64,000 nucleotides of DNA from Oxyruncus cristatus (lineage: Eukaryota > Chordata > Aves > Passeriformes > Cotingidae), in assembly GCA_013399855.1 (NCBI GenBank), contig VXAY01000172.1, positions 1,267,828 through 1,331,827 of the forward strand, written 5' to 3'. The notes under the pieces were generated by a model, which was not told where the DNA came from, made no database searches, and saw only the letters and a list, made by a program, of their open reading frames with translations. Made by a program: the position numbers and the translations under genes. Below, one piece after another: positions 52,582 to 64,000 of the stretch (within the stretch, counting starts at the first letter, position 1; each line of letters starts with the position of its first letter).

Positions 52582-52602
52582 CCCCCCGCCCCCCTCCCCC
52601 CC
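52582..52602 (-). repeat. C-tract with G-quadruplex potential on the minus strand
   Basis: C6-G-C6-T-C7 on the plus strand gives G7-A-G6-C-G6 on the minus strand. Runs of six or seven G can each supply two G-triplets, so a quadruplex could form. It follows a TTGG-rich stretch. No gene is seen next to it. Confidence 0.6.
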
Positions 52603-54683
52603 GAGAATTATTGAGCCTAATACAATATACTCCAATATAAGCAGAAATTTCATGAACAAACACACAAAACACAATGTAAGCAGATCCATATGGTCCTGGC
52701 AAAGTGTGGAATGGACATCTGTCCAGAAAAATCCCTCCTAGGTATGCTTTTTTGAAAGCTTAAAATGCTTCACATCTGTTTCCCTCAACAGCTGGCAGAA
52801 AATCCACAGAACTGCAGGGTCTCCCGATTTGTGAATCAATCTAAAAAATGCATTACAACTTTTGACATAAGAAACCCTGCTTCACACGCTCAATTGACAT
52901 TTAATTTTCTGTTTGACAAACTTGGGGCAAATGGGATCCTTTCAAGAGCCCTGTCTACACAATAGCCATTTCACATTAAACAGTCATGGAAAATCTGTTT
53001 AGCATTAGCAATGGAGGACATGTGTGTCTGGACAAGATGTTGACTGCTCCCACTACTCTTAATTCTCTGTTGTCCAGTTCTTCAAGTAAAAAATTCTAAT
53101 CAACACGATGCTGCAAACAAGGTTTTCCATAGAAAGTCTGCCAGGGCAGAATCTGCAGCATCACAAGGAAAGAGAGTGCCCACCCATAGCAGGGGTGCTC
53201 CTCATACCCACCTCTGGACCAGAAGAACTGTAATAATAGCAAGTTTGGCATACAGTGAGCTCCTCTGTGCACACACTACATAGCTCTGTTTGCTCCCTCT
53301 TCTTTTGCTGTCAGATGGCAAACTCTCTGCCTGCTTTGCTAAAGCCAAAAGCTTTAGCTGATGTAGCAGTTAACAAGTTTGTTCCAAATTCCTTTTACCT
53401 CGGACATACATAGTTTTGTAAGTTCCCAGTTCTGTTGTCAGTGTCTCCCCAACACCAGAGACACTCATTGATAGAGTACAAAATGCTAGGGATTTTTATA
53501 CTTACATGCTAGATAGCATTGGAAGTTGTATCCCTCATCTGATGCAGACAGCTTATGACTTGCCTTTTCTATGATTTTCCTGTATGCAGTTACAGGTCCA
53601 TAGAACGTGTGAATGGACTTAAGAGAAACTAAAAGCAGTAAGTTATTGCCAGTGCAGGGACTCATCTCTGACAGAGCTGTAGGAGGGGGACACGCCCACA
53701 CGGACACTAACTGGGATGGCAAGCCAGCATACTGAGAGGAAGTCAAGATTAATTCTAAAGCAGAACGACAAGAAAATGTCACCTCCTGCTTGCAGCCTGG
53801 GAGGGCAGAGACTTACGCAGGATGAAGAGCCCTGTGCTGACAGGGCTCCGACAAAGAGGATTCAGAGCAAGGTCAAGTGGCAAAACAAGCAATGCATAAC
53901 AGAAACATCACATTGCTGAAACATCCCACAGTGGGGAATAAGAGTATGTCAACAGCTCTCTGGAGTACTTGTTTGACTCACCATACAAAACCATGTTCTA
54001 GAAATACTAACTTAAAGTCATTTATCAAAAAAACAAAGCTGGGACAGTATAACTGATAATTCAGACAGCCTTTAAGAACTTAGAGAAAGTGGGTTTTTTT
54101 ACAAAGGACCAACAAAGCGTGGTGGTCATCCGAGAGCAAAATTAATGTGACACACACAGAGGTAACACAGCAGAGGACCTTGCTGGCCCTGCCAGACATC
54201 ACTTGGCTGATGAGAGCTGGGAAGTGCCAGAGGTCCACTTCTGAAAAGTATACTGGGCTATAAAACCCACCACTTAAATCACAAGGACGTATATATCCCT
54301 TAAAGATTTAGGCTGTTTATAGATTTAGGTGTCTTCGTAGAACTTCTTGGAAGAAAGCTGTTTTCTAGAATTGTTTGTTAATAATAAAAACCAGCCAAAA
54401 TCTCCATAAACTTGCTTTCTCAAAACTAGCTCTTAACCACCCAGTACATCCAACAGAAGTGAAAGCTTTTATAGGCTTTAACTTACAGTCAAAACCTAGT
54501 AGAGGGAAATCTGGGGTGTGTGGTGAGGAACCAACATAGGAAACACTACCCTGGTAAAACCACTATTCCACCACTGCACCTTTGCTGCCAGTCCTTTTTG
54601 CCTTGCCATCCTGCTGGGAACATGTTTTATTCTGTGCTCCTAAACCTGATTAATTCACTGTGAAGTCATCCACTTCTCTCTTT

Positions 54684-54706
54684 CAAACAAACAAACAAAC
54701 AAAAAA
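54684..54706. repeat. (CAAA)n simple repeat
   Basis: Four CAAAC-type units ending in a short A run. Confidence 0.85.
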
Positions 54707-56704
54707 GGCCTAGAGCAGCCATACCCATTTGATGCTTGCATACGTGTACATGCACACAAAGCCACACTATGCATGCTAAATACATTAAAATGTGTACATT
54801 GGCTGGTCTTCTAAATGGTATAATCCTACTGTAAGCAGTTTTTCATTCTCAGTTGATTAAAGTATTAGTACATAAAACATCTGTCAAAAACAAAGATTAG
54901 GCAATGGACTTGTTCAGGAGGAGGCAAACATGCAGCAGAAATAGTGCTCAAGTAAAATCCACCTCATGCAATATTAACCCTTTCATTGCCAGAAGCCAAC
55001 ATCATATTGGCATGAGGCTGCAGAAAGGAGAATTTTATGGGTTTTTTGGCTTGGCCACACTTATATTTCCTTCACTTAAGTGCAGTATTTCAGTTGAATC
55101 AGAATTGATTCAATTTCAATTGAATCAGAATGTCCTCGTGAAATTTAAGGGGGTGTAACACATCTTATGGGGTGAAGCACAAAGTAGTAAATACGGCATA
55201 TGTTCTGTGTAGACCGCAAACAATATAACAATCAAAATTTAATTTTTGCTTTATTGTCAGAGACATTCTGAATCTATGTTTTTTTAGGGATGAGTAAAAA
55301 AACTGAGAGGCTGGAACTTGACATGCATCATACGCAAAAACTAGTTCCCGTTATTTATAATGAGAATTACAGCAAGATCAAACCTAAGAAACACTTGATT
55401 CATCACTACCCATCCATATCCCCAGCCTGTTCCTCACCTATCCCGCAACTCTGATGGGAAAAAAACCCCAGGGTACGTGGTCATATCCTTAGAAGTGCCC
55501 TTTATATGTAAAACCCAGTATCACTTGGCATGATATGCACCCCATATGGACACATACTTCAAGAATCCATAAGCATGGCATTTCCTAAGTTTCCAGTATT
55601 TTACTATGTAACTATATGAATATTTTAATACAGACTTTGAGTTTAAGTTTTCTATTGTGTAAAAAAAGAGGCTGTTATAATTTTATGTGGAGCTTCCACC
55701 CTGAACATCAGCTCCACGTAACAAATCCATCACTGCAGCTTCATGAGCTGACAGCAGATGCTGCTGTCCCAGATAAGAGACTGGGCACTTGGAAGCCCTA
55801 TCCCACCTGCATCACAAATGAGGACTCACAGAAGACCAGCTTACCCACTCTTCAGAAAGGCCTTACTGAGAATCCCTGAAGAGGTAGCAAAAGCCTTGAT
55901 CTGGATTTGGAGAGAAAGCTTAGAGAAGCACAGCACTGTACAGCTGCAGGTGTGCTGGGAACAGCACAGCATGACCTTAGGACATCTACTTTCCGCTCAT
56001 GTTGGAACAGCAGCATTCTCTTGACAATTTGGTGGAAGAGTCATTGAGGTTTCCAATGATGGTTTTTGTTTGCTTTTCCTTTAAGTGAGAATAAACATGA
56101 GGTATTTGTCTATCTTGCAGGTTTCTTTACTCTCTACCCCACCCTGCCCTTTTGTGAAGGACAGAAACCAGATGCAAGAAAGACAAATGATCCAAAGCCT
56201 TTAAAAAGACAGAATCCCTCACAAGGAATATATTCAGCATATTGTGACCTTCTGCAGCTGGACATCTGTAATGTGGAAACATTGTGGTATTTAATACATT
56301 ATAGGTAAATTAAGCTTGTACTTTTCTCATGACTTCCAGAAGAAAGCTTCTAGGCACAACCCTGGAAGGTAGAGTGCACTTTGAATTGGGACAAAAACCT
56401 ATTCATAACACTGCCCCTTATGAATTAGCTACAGAAGGATAATGCTAGTAGGAGATTAATGAAAAAATGGAAAATGGAAACGTCATAAAACTTTTGAGAA
56501 GTAAATAAGAGCAATATTTAGGAGTACCAGCACTATTCACGATGCTGAACTAACTTATTTTTAGGCAGCCTGGGAGGTTATCAAAATAAGCACATATTAA
56601 AAGGTTCTTCCAAAATCACAGACACGGACATTGCAACTGTGATGGCAGCATCCACTTTATAAGAGAAGCAACCAGAACAGATACAGAGAAAGACACTGCA
56701 ATAC

Positions 56705-56724
56705 TTTATTTTGATTATTTTATT
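56705..56724 (-). promoter_or_regulatory. EML4: Tandem poly(A) signals for EML4
   Basis: On the minus strand AATAAA occurs at 56724-56719 and again at 56710-56705. They are the first such hexamers noticed downstream of the EML4 stop codon. Cleavage would be expected 10-30 nt further, near 56690. Confidence 0.5.
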
Positions 56725-57239
56725 TTTTTAATCTTCAAAGTTTTCTGCCTTGAGACAGGAATGCATGATAGATAGAAATGGCTCAAACATCTTCACATGA
56801 AACACTCTTAATCATAATTCATTCACAATTATTTTTCTAAAACATCTACAGTTACATAATCCCACCCATTTCCATCCATTATCACAGATTTAATTGTTAA
56901 ACAGTAGTTGCCAGCAATTGAAAGCTGTAAGGCTTTTTGCATATTAGTAGATTCTTCAGAACTACAAACACAAGAATATCACAACTATAACTCTCACTTT
57001 ACATGGCAACCCCAGGTGACAGATATTCCAAATAGAAACGTGTTGCTTATGTGGAGTTCATAAAAGTGACAGAGCTCTCTGTGCCTCATTAGCTCTACAA
57101 TCCTTTCTCCTTTACTATTTTCTAAACCTACAGCATATTCCTCATTTGTAACCAAGAACTTGGATGAGCTGACCTTTATCTTCCACTGCTATTTGGCAAA
57201 TTTGCAAGTCAGGCATACTAGAGCTCTTCAGTAAAACCC

Positions 57240-57247
57240 TATGTACA
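57240..57247 (-). promoter_or_regulatory. EML4: Candidate Pumilio binding site in EML4 3' UTR
   Basis: Plus-strand TATGTACA reads UGUACAUA in the EML4 transcript, an exact match to the UGUANAUA Pumilio consensus. A single 8-mer in 2.4 kb can occur by chance. Confidence 0.3.
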
Positions 57248-57354
57248 GAGCACAGTTTAAACAGATGGGTTGCTTGGAATCCATATCTCCCTCCATCTGA
57301 AGGGAACTACTTTGAGGTTCTCTGGAACTGTTGTAAACAAGAGGATATTTTTTT

Positions 57355-57402
57355 TATATATATATATGTGTGTATATATATATTTATATATTTTATATAT
57401 AA
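57355..57402. repeat. TA/TG microsatellite in EML4 3' UTR
   Basis: An alternating TA tract with a short TG core, preceded by a T run. In the transcript it would form a weak AU hairpin and is likely length-variable. Confidence 0.9.
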
Positions 57403-59072
57403 ATGTTCTAAATGTCCTTTGGGAGTCCATTTGTTTTTATCTTTCCAAATGATGACTAAATACCTGATCTGTAGCATTTCTCCTGAGAAGATACTAGTAA
57501 GGGAATGACAGTTTTGATGCACTTTGGAATGGCACAATCACGTAAACGCTTGCACAATTAAGACTTATGAACTCATCCAAAGTTTCTAAACATGATATTC
57601 TAACTAAGAACTAAAATACCAGCACAATGCAGCAAGTTAGAAAAGAAAATTCTATGTAATCAAAATATAAACAAGTACATAGGAAATGGATATCTGCCAG
57701 CAAATCTATATCTTTTTTAAAGTAGGAAATGTATGCACTTAAGAAAAAAAATGTAGCTATCTGACAAACTTCGTAAAAAAAAAAAAAGTACTTTCCAAAT
57801 GCATAACAAATGCCAAGATATCCCGTAACTGGCCAGGTATAGCCACATGAGAGCTGCATGGCTTAGAGCAACCCGGGGAGGGGTGGGGTGGAAATAAAAA
57901 AATCACAAAAATAATAGATCAGCAAGTCTAGGAAAAAAAAAACAAAAAATCACATCATCACCATCTAAATTACTGTATGCTTATATCACAACTGCTAAGG
58001 GAGCCAGGGGAAAAAGTAAAAAGTACAGACCGCAGTTTAATGATTCTTAGAGTTACCTCTAAAAACTCAGAAGAAAAAATTATCAACTTAATACACTAAT
58101 CCTAAGCACCAATTTAATAATTTAAGTTAACTGTATTTATATTTCTCCTACTAGGGATGGAGCAGGTTTTGTTTGAAGGCTTAAAGTTTAACTCTGGAGC
58201 CCATCTGACTTTTGTGTTCTTGTCATGCTTCCTCTGCTGCTCACATCAAAGTCACTGTAAAGATTCTCTCAAGTTTCCAACTCTCTAGGCAAGCAACTCT
58301 TTGAAGAGACAATTACATCCTACAGTTTAAATCAACTTTCAGGTCACGAAAAGTGAAACATGCCAGTATTTGGTTAGTCTGCTATTAAATAGTCTGTGAA
58401 AATGGAACAGCTGACACCGTTCCTTGACAGGATTTGCCTCAGAACTAGCAGCACCCAGGGCAGACCAACTACAAACACATTCAGAGTCCACAAGGAATTA
58501 GTAGTGTTAGAAAATTGCATATGTGTTAAATCAAGAAGGCATTGCCATACACGTGGCATTGTTACATTATTTTTCCCCTATTTTTCTCATTAAGAAAAAA
58601 CAAAGGAAAACAGCCCCACAAAGAGCTTTTTGGTTGTTTGTTTCATTCTGTTTGTCTTTGCACCTGGAAAAAGCAGCACAGTACTCCCCAGCTGGAACAG
58701 CTCAGCACTTCCCATCAGCTTAATTCTTTCAGAAAGCACTTTCACATAGTTAAGGTGGTCTACTCCAGCTAATTCTCAGAACTAACCTTTTTTCCAGTAT
58801 GTATTTCATGCTACTTCCTGACAGCAATTTCAGAACTGAAATGAATCTATGGTAATGTCCACTACTAACTGTGACCAGATCTTGACACAGACCATCAAGC
58901 CAGGCCCTTGGGATGGTTCCACACATTGAACTGAAGCTCAGACTAAAAATCTCACTGAAACTCAAAATCTGGAGTGGTCATGAATCTCAGTTAGTCTTCC
59001 CTATTTGAACCCTCACCCTGTAATGAAAGCACGCACACCAAGGGAAAATAACAACCGCCTGAGCTGGGAGCA

Positions 59073-59537
59073 TTAAGACACCGGTGAGTTATCTTGCTGC
59101 TCTTCAGTGACTGTGGACTCGCTGTGCTCCTCGCTCAGCTCATTGGAGGGCTCCTCATAGCTCGGCTCGGCGGGATCCAGGCTGCTCCCCTCGCTTTGCT
59201 CCTCACTCTGCTCTTCGCTGGCCTCCGCAGACTGCTCCAAGTTGCTCTCCAAAGAAGCCGGAGAGCTGCCAGTTACACTTTCATTTTGGTTCATTTCATT
59301 AAAAGGCTGTGGGAGATGTGCAGGAGGCTGCGCGGCATTTTCACTGGCAGGGATGGGCACTTTGGTTGCACCGATATCTATGACAATGTCATTTTGTGGT
59401 AGAGTTACCTTCTCCACGAGTTTCCATTGAATAATACTCATGTCTTTCCCTCCAGTTGAAATCAAGTGACCATCGCTATGAGTGAAGCTGACATTTGTCA
59501 CATGACTACTGTGAGCACTGTATTTGTGACTTGGAGC
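59073..59537 (-). CDS. EML4: EML4, last coding exon (C-terminal 154 residues)
   Basis: EML4 is a cytoplasmic microtubule-binding protein that stabilises microtubules. It has an N-terminal trimerising coiled coil, a HELP motif and a tandem WD40 (TAPE) double propeller. This exon begins after the acceptor TTTTCAATAG, in frame 0, with APSHKYSAHSSHVTNVSFTH. It carries the last propeller strands, including the GGKDMSIIQWKL motif at about residues 30-41 of the exon. The remaining 110 or so residues form a disordered tail rich in Ser, Glu, Gln and Pro with repeated SEEQSEE-like words, ending in NSPVS and TAA. Such an acidic tail is characteristic of EML4 and not of EML1-3 as I recall them, which supports the assignment. 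The coding part is 465 bp including the stop. It is joined to the exon at 60151-60021 by a 483-bp phase-0 intron. No frameshift or premature stop is seen. Confidence 0.95.
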   Translation of the reverse strand, partial: APSHKYSAHSSHVTNVSFTHSDGHLISTGGKDMSIIQWKLVEKVTLPQNDIVIDIGATKVPIPASENAAQPPAHLPQPFNEMNQNESVTGSSPASLESNLEQSAEASEEQSEEQSEGSSLDPAEPSYEEPSNELSEEHSESTVTEEQQDNSPVS

Positions 59538-60020
59538 CTATTGAAAACAAGCAGAAAGATAAATCCCATGTTGGCTAGAAAAGCACATGATATGGAAATT
59601 TAAAACCACTAGTATTTTTGCTTTCAAGAGAGATCTTAATTCACAAAAGAGTAAATAATTGTATTTATATTAGGTTTTCTGCTGCAATACATCCTCTCTT
59701 CTTAAGATCTGTAACTTGGGAGAGATGCAGATCTTTATGCAAAAAGTAATGAACCCAACACTAAGGGCATAAAAAACAAAGCATCAAGCTCTGCTCCAGA
59801 ATTTAAGGATAACTATTGCCACTTCACTTTTAGGTATATTGTTTTATATTTATATTATTTTATACTTTCTATTTTCTATATAAATTTAATGGGGGTTCTT
59901 GGATATAAATGAGTTATTTAGCTGCCAGGTTTCAAAACAACTATGCTGGAAGCAGGTGTCTGGCAGGGAAAGCCTCACACAATGTAAACAAGCACACGGA
60001 CTAGACTGGTCTAGACTTAC
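59538..60020 (-). other. EML4: EML4 last intron (483 bp)
   Basis: Bounded on the minus strand by donor AAAG|GTAAGT (intron start 60020) and acceptor TTTTCAATAG (intron end 59538). It is phase 0. It is AT-rich, with nothing else recognised inside. Confidence 0.92.
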
Positions 60021-60151
60021 CTTTGGCTTGGAACAGGGATACTGAAAGAGATGGACCTTACAAAAATCATCAGCAACTGCTATCACTTTTCGGTTATGGG
60101 ATCTGACAAGGGCATTTATGTCTGTTCCATCTGATCCTTCAGGCCAAACTC
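60021..60151 (-). CDS. EML4: EML4, penultimate coding exon (131 bp)
   Basis: This exon encodes a highly conserved part of the second WD/TAPE propeller. It reads VWPEGSDGTDINALVRS, then HNRKVIAVADDFCKVHLFQY and PCSKPK. The segment VIAVADDFCKVHLFQYP is a typical WD-repeat strand pair. The acceptor is CTTTCCCAG before 60151 and the donor is GTAAGT from 60020. The first two bases (GA) complete a Gly codon begun in the preceding exon, so the upstream intron is phase 1. The 129 remaining bases are exactly 43 codons and the exon ends on AAG, so the downstream intron is phase 0. Translation joins cleanly to the last exon as SKPK-APSHKYSAH, as in other vertebrate EML4 proteins. An apparent in-frame extension upstream to a Met near 60182 is intronic. 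Confidence 0.95.
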
Positions 60152-63100
60152 CTGGGAAAGCATACAGCAGATATTCAGCCACGGTAGTTTTAGAAACAAA
60201 TTAACAGACAATTGAGAAACAAAGATAAAATCTATTAAGCTGTGAGAAAAGATGAGTTTAACAAAAGGTAAGGCATAAATTCAACTGGAAAATGGAATGT
60301 GCATTGCATTAAATATCATACATATTTTGCTAGTCTAATGCCACTCCCCCGACCCCTGTTCACCCAACCGCTCAGTCTCAGCCAGGATAACATCTCAGGC
60401 TTAACATACATTTCCTTTTCAAAACCTCAGTCTTGTTTAAAGCTTATCCTAAGTTTGCTGCTAAAACTGGTAACTCTTCATACTTTCATTCATGCACAGA
60501 CATTTTAAAAGCAACAGTGATGCTGAAGCATGGGACAAATCCGGGTACTGTACATTATGGTTTTGTTGGTTTCTTCTATGTTTCAATTGGTTTGGCGCCT
60601 TTTATTTTAAATCTTAGTATTTGTGTGATTCAAAGGAGACAACTGACTGATGATACTCTGCACAGAAACCCAGCCTGCACGGGTTTCATAGATATAAGGG
60701 CTGTCAAGTGCTTAAGTACAATTCAATATGCTTTTAAGTAAAAAGAATGACACAGATATGTCTAGACAAAAGAATAACAACATTTCCTGGATGAAAAGCA
60801 CTGAGTAAATTGGGGATGGGGGAGGCTCTAGTTTTAACAAAAAATAAAGACCTTAGAGATTCCCATAACAAAACAGACGACTCACATCTGCAAGAAAAGC
60901 TGAACAAAAGGTAAGTAAGGGGTTATAAAATACCAAAGTACCATATTTTTAAGCTCAGACCTGGGTTTCTAATTAGGTTCAGGAGTTAGGAGGAATTTTC
61001 CCCTCCTCAAATTTCACGCCCACTCCAAAAAACTGTGTGTCTGATTGACTGAGAGGTATACTGATTATCAGATATGAAAAGATCTTCTTCCTCCATCACA
61101 GTCACTGATTTCAGTAAAATAAAAAACATGTGCAGTCTACTGTTTTATACAGCACAAAAAGCCAAATCAGAATTGCCTTACCTTTTTCAAACTCCCACAC
61201 TATATATTCTTGGTTTTATCCAAAAAGGCAAACAATTAAAGTTGGTTTTTTCCCATTCTTCAGTGGGTGGAGTAAGAACTTAATTGTCTCTGAAGAATCC
61301 TTGTTAAACAGCTTGTTCAACTTGTTACAATGCCAATAAGATACACTGTAGGTAATTTACTACATAAAGACATGAAGTGCTAAGGAAAGTATTCAGAAAC
61401 ATTTATTGTTCCCACACCAATGAAATCAAACTGGAGAATATACACTATTTAAGAATTTTCAAGTAACTCCACATGAATGAATTTTAGCTTTCCTCTTGCT
61501 TTCTATATATAAAATACTGTCAAGAGGTGGGAGTAATAAATGAACTTCAACTTCCTGAAGTTTCAGCTACCACCTTAGGCAGACTGAGCTATTGCTACTG
61601 CCTCTTCTTTTTAACTTGTTTTTAATTTAAGATTAAAATTACAAATATTCAAGATTGCATCTCTTATTAAACATCTTTTGTGTTTGCCAAGTCCTTTAGC
61701 AGCTCTAAATATAAGGCCACCTTTTTTCCTGACAGCAGGATTTGCTCTCAATGCAGGAGGCAAACATGGAAAAAACCAAGACATTAATATGACTGAGTTT
61801 TTAGCTCTCAATATAACCGTAAAAGTAACAAAAACCCCAAAATATTATTATGAGGCACGGCAGCAGCACTTCAATTTTAATAAGTTACCCTAAACTGCAG
61901 TAAGCCTCTCAAAAGAATCTACTCAGAAAAAAGTGTGGGAAATGTGCAGTAACCCAGAGAGCGATTTCAAGTGACTTCAAGGGTGTAGAGTGATGATACT
62001 GCTGAGCCAATAGTAATATCAACTGCCGAAAAGGAGCGATGCTGTTCTCATCCAAACCACGCATTTCCATCCTTTTTCTTCTGCTGACAACAGTGCAGTG
62101 CCTGAGCCTATGGCACACTATCCACAGAGCTAAACTGTAAAACACATACCCCATAAACCCAAATCCCATAAACTTAACCCTCCCTCCTGAGCATCAGTGA
62201 GCAGTCCCTGGCTTGCTAGGATCCCTAAGCCAGCTGACCCTCAGGTCAAAGCCAGACTAGCAAATATCTGCTAGGTTGGCTTAGCTGCACTGTCTGATTT
62301 AATGGGAAAATACTTGCCTTTGTCTGAGACTGAGCCGTAATTTTAAGATTCTGTAAAGGGTGTCAGACTAGAAGACAGTATAAAACTAGGGCATGATATA
62401 TCTTGGCTAGGAAGTTTAAATATATTCTGTTCTGCCCCAGAGTAACGTCACATTATTTGCTTTATCTACTTCATTCCCAGGTCCTCTGGCACCCTGAAGA
62501 TTTTGAGAGCAGCTGAGACTAGTTAAACTTAATCCAGAGTGGTTAAAGTTTGTATTAATCCAAAAGGGCACGCAAACAAGATCAAAAGACTTTTCCACTT
62601 TTTAAGAACTAAAAATAAACTGGTTTCTCAAAACAGTGATTATGGGAGCTGCTCATCTCTAGCCTGGCCCCAGTCACTTGTAGCTTCTACCTAACAGCTG
62701 TTTGAGACAAAGAGAACAGCCCAGATGTGAAACCAAACTCTTTCTACACTCCCACATCTCACCTCCTTAGGTCAGGAGTAAAGGACACTTCTGGGAAAGC
62801 CCTGGGATTCAGAGAGCTGCTCCCCTTATTCTGTCTGCTCTACCACCAAATGTAGTGGTAAAAGTTCAGTAGCAACAGAGCCTGCTACCTCCATGTTTCT
62901 GGTAGATTTAAGTACTCTGCACAAAACGTAAAATGTTTCAGCTCCAGGTCTATTCCAGAAGGAATATGCAGTCCTTACAGAGTGTTCTCCTTGCTCCTGG
63001 AGAAAGACATCATATTAGCATGAGAGTTTTGGTTTTCACTTTCTGTAGCATCTCCTGAATCTTCTAATACTCCATTTTAAAAAACTGAAGTTTTTTTTAA

Positions 63101-64000
63101 AAAAATGGAGCTTTTGTGTTGCACTATTATTTCAGTCACAGAAGCAAAGACAGTGAGGAAATGACTGCTGTGGTCCAATTCCTTGTTAGCCTAAGCCTAC
63201 ATGCACAGAGCATCAGCAGGATACAGCCATCCACTTCCAACTTCATCCAGACAGACTGAATAAAAACGAACACGTACACATCCTGGTACACAATTCTCAG
63301 GACTACAGAAACCAATATTTTCATCAAACTAGCAATAACCACCAGTATTCAGCTCCAGAAAGAGCATGCTCTGTTTATTTCTGCTACCTACCTCAAGCTC
63401 CAAAGAATTCAGAAATATTTATGCAGTCTATCAACTCATCATCTTCCTTCTCTGATCCCTCTATTTTCCCTATTCTGTCTCAGATCTTTGTTACCCAAAA
63501 AGGAAATCATGTCTGGTTATTAAGCACCAAATCCCTGCACCCAACCAATATGCCACACAAGAGTGTCAGTGTTAGCCCACACACCAACTTCAATCCTTTA
63601 AGGCTACTTGCTCATTAAGGACATGACAGCCCTTAAATATGCACGAGAGGTGTCAAAAGCTACAGAAAGCACTCAGACTTACTTGATTTTCTTCTATCCT
63701 GCATATAAACTGGTATTCAAAGTTGAACTCCTAATAGCTGTGAAAAGATTTGAAGACCTAACCCTCACTTGTAAAGAATTTGCTGATTTACCTGCTTTTG
63801 GTATTTCCACCAACATGAAGTACAGAGGCAGGTATCTGATCTCAGTGGTGGAAGGGAGACATTCAACACCCTGCTACACAACTTCACTGAGAGGCTGAAC
63901 CATACTTTTTAACCCCATCACAGAGAGGTTCCTTATTTATGGCCAACAGAGCTGTCATAAGCAAAAGCAGTTTGAACTGTACTATTAAAAGCAGATTTGT
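60152..64000 (-). other. EML4: EML4 intron, incomplete (over 3.8 kb)
   Basis: Upstream of the penultimate exon no further EML4 exon is seen before the window ends. The expected preceding sequence, a further WD-repeat exon, is absent from all frames that I read. The stretch is ordinary AT-rich intron with an imperfect A/T hairpin at 63070-63110. ORFs of up to 102 codons on either strand are unrecognised. Confidence 0.8.

Larger units (their letters stand above)
49638..56689. other. Intergenic sequence downstream of EML4, no gene seen
   Basis: No recognisable exon. It contains a TA microsatellite at 50795-50816, a 21-bp duplication at 51036-51077, a C-rich tract at 52582-52602 and a (CAAA)n tract at 54684-54706. 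In human, COX7A2L lies tail-to-tail with EML4. I did not recognise any COX7A2L exon here, though its exons are small and could be missed. Confidence 0.5.
56690..59072 (-). other. EML4: Probable EML4 3' untranslated region
   Basis: Directly after the EML4 stop codon (59075-59073) the minus strand continues without a splice signal that I can support. The first convincing poly(A) signals are tandem AATAAA words at 56724-56719 and 56710-56705, giving a UTR of roughly 2.4 kb. From memory, human EML4 also has a 3' UTR of about this order. Inside lie a TA/TG microsatellite (57355-57402), an A13 run on the plus strand (57775-57787) and one Pumilio-type UGUACAUA. The cleavage site is inferred and may be wrong if an earlier non-canonical signal is used. 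Confidence 0.6.

Noticed and set aside
59886..60182. Full 98-codon frame at the penultimate EML4 exon
   Set aside because: Only 60151-60021 is exon. Residues before VWPEG and after CSKPK read into introns past clear splice sites.
1..64000. CRISPR array, phage, operon or defence-system content
   Set aside because: No regularly spaced repeats and no prokaryotic-type coding density. Introns and CR1 elements show a vertebrate genome.

Overview
This looks like vertebrate nuclear DNA, most likely from a bird. Reasons: two recognisable CR1 LINE fragments of avian/reptilian type, an endogenous-retrovirus solo LTR, AT-rich background sequence, exon-intron structure with GT-AG splice sites, and many short ORFs that resemble no protein I know. 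The species cannot be told from the window.

Only one protein-coding gene is recognisable, EML4 (echinoderm microtubule-associated protein-like 4), on the minus strand at the right-hand end. Its last two coding exons are at 60151-60021 and 59537-59073. They encode the end of the WD/TAPE propeller region and a Ser/Glu-rich acidic C-terminal tail. A likely 3' UTR of about 2.4 kb runs down to tandem AATAAA signals near 56724-56705. The sequence from 60152 to the window end is one EML4 intron, and the rest of the gene lies beyond the window.

The left 56.7 kb is intergenic or otherwise non-coding as far as can be seen. It holds a 1168-bp solo LTR (4138-5305) with perfect 5-bp target-site duplications, two CR1 fragments (26543-26675 and 49540-49637), a diverged 140-bp tandem duplication (33109-33373), a 9-N gap inside a poly-A run (30557-30565), several homopolymers and TA microsatellites, and a GC-rich block of unknown origin (about 22470-22890).

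The most interesting non-coding signal is at 47.0-47.6 kb. An exon-like segment with good splice sites and a fully open frame (47000-47167) is followed by a 76-nt hairpin with 31-bp arms (47356-47431) and then a short direct repeat. I found no CRISPR array, operon, tRNA, rRNA or obviously new multi-gene system. Any regulatory role for the desert next to EML4 would need conservation or transcription data.
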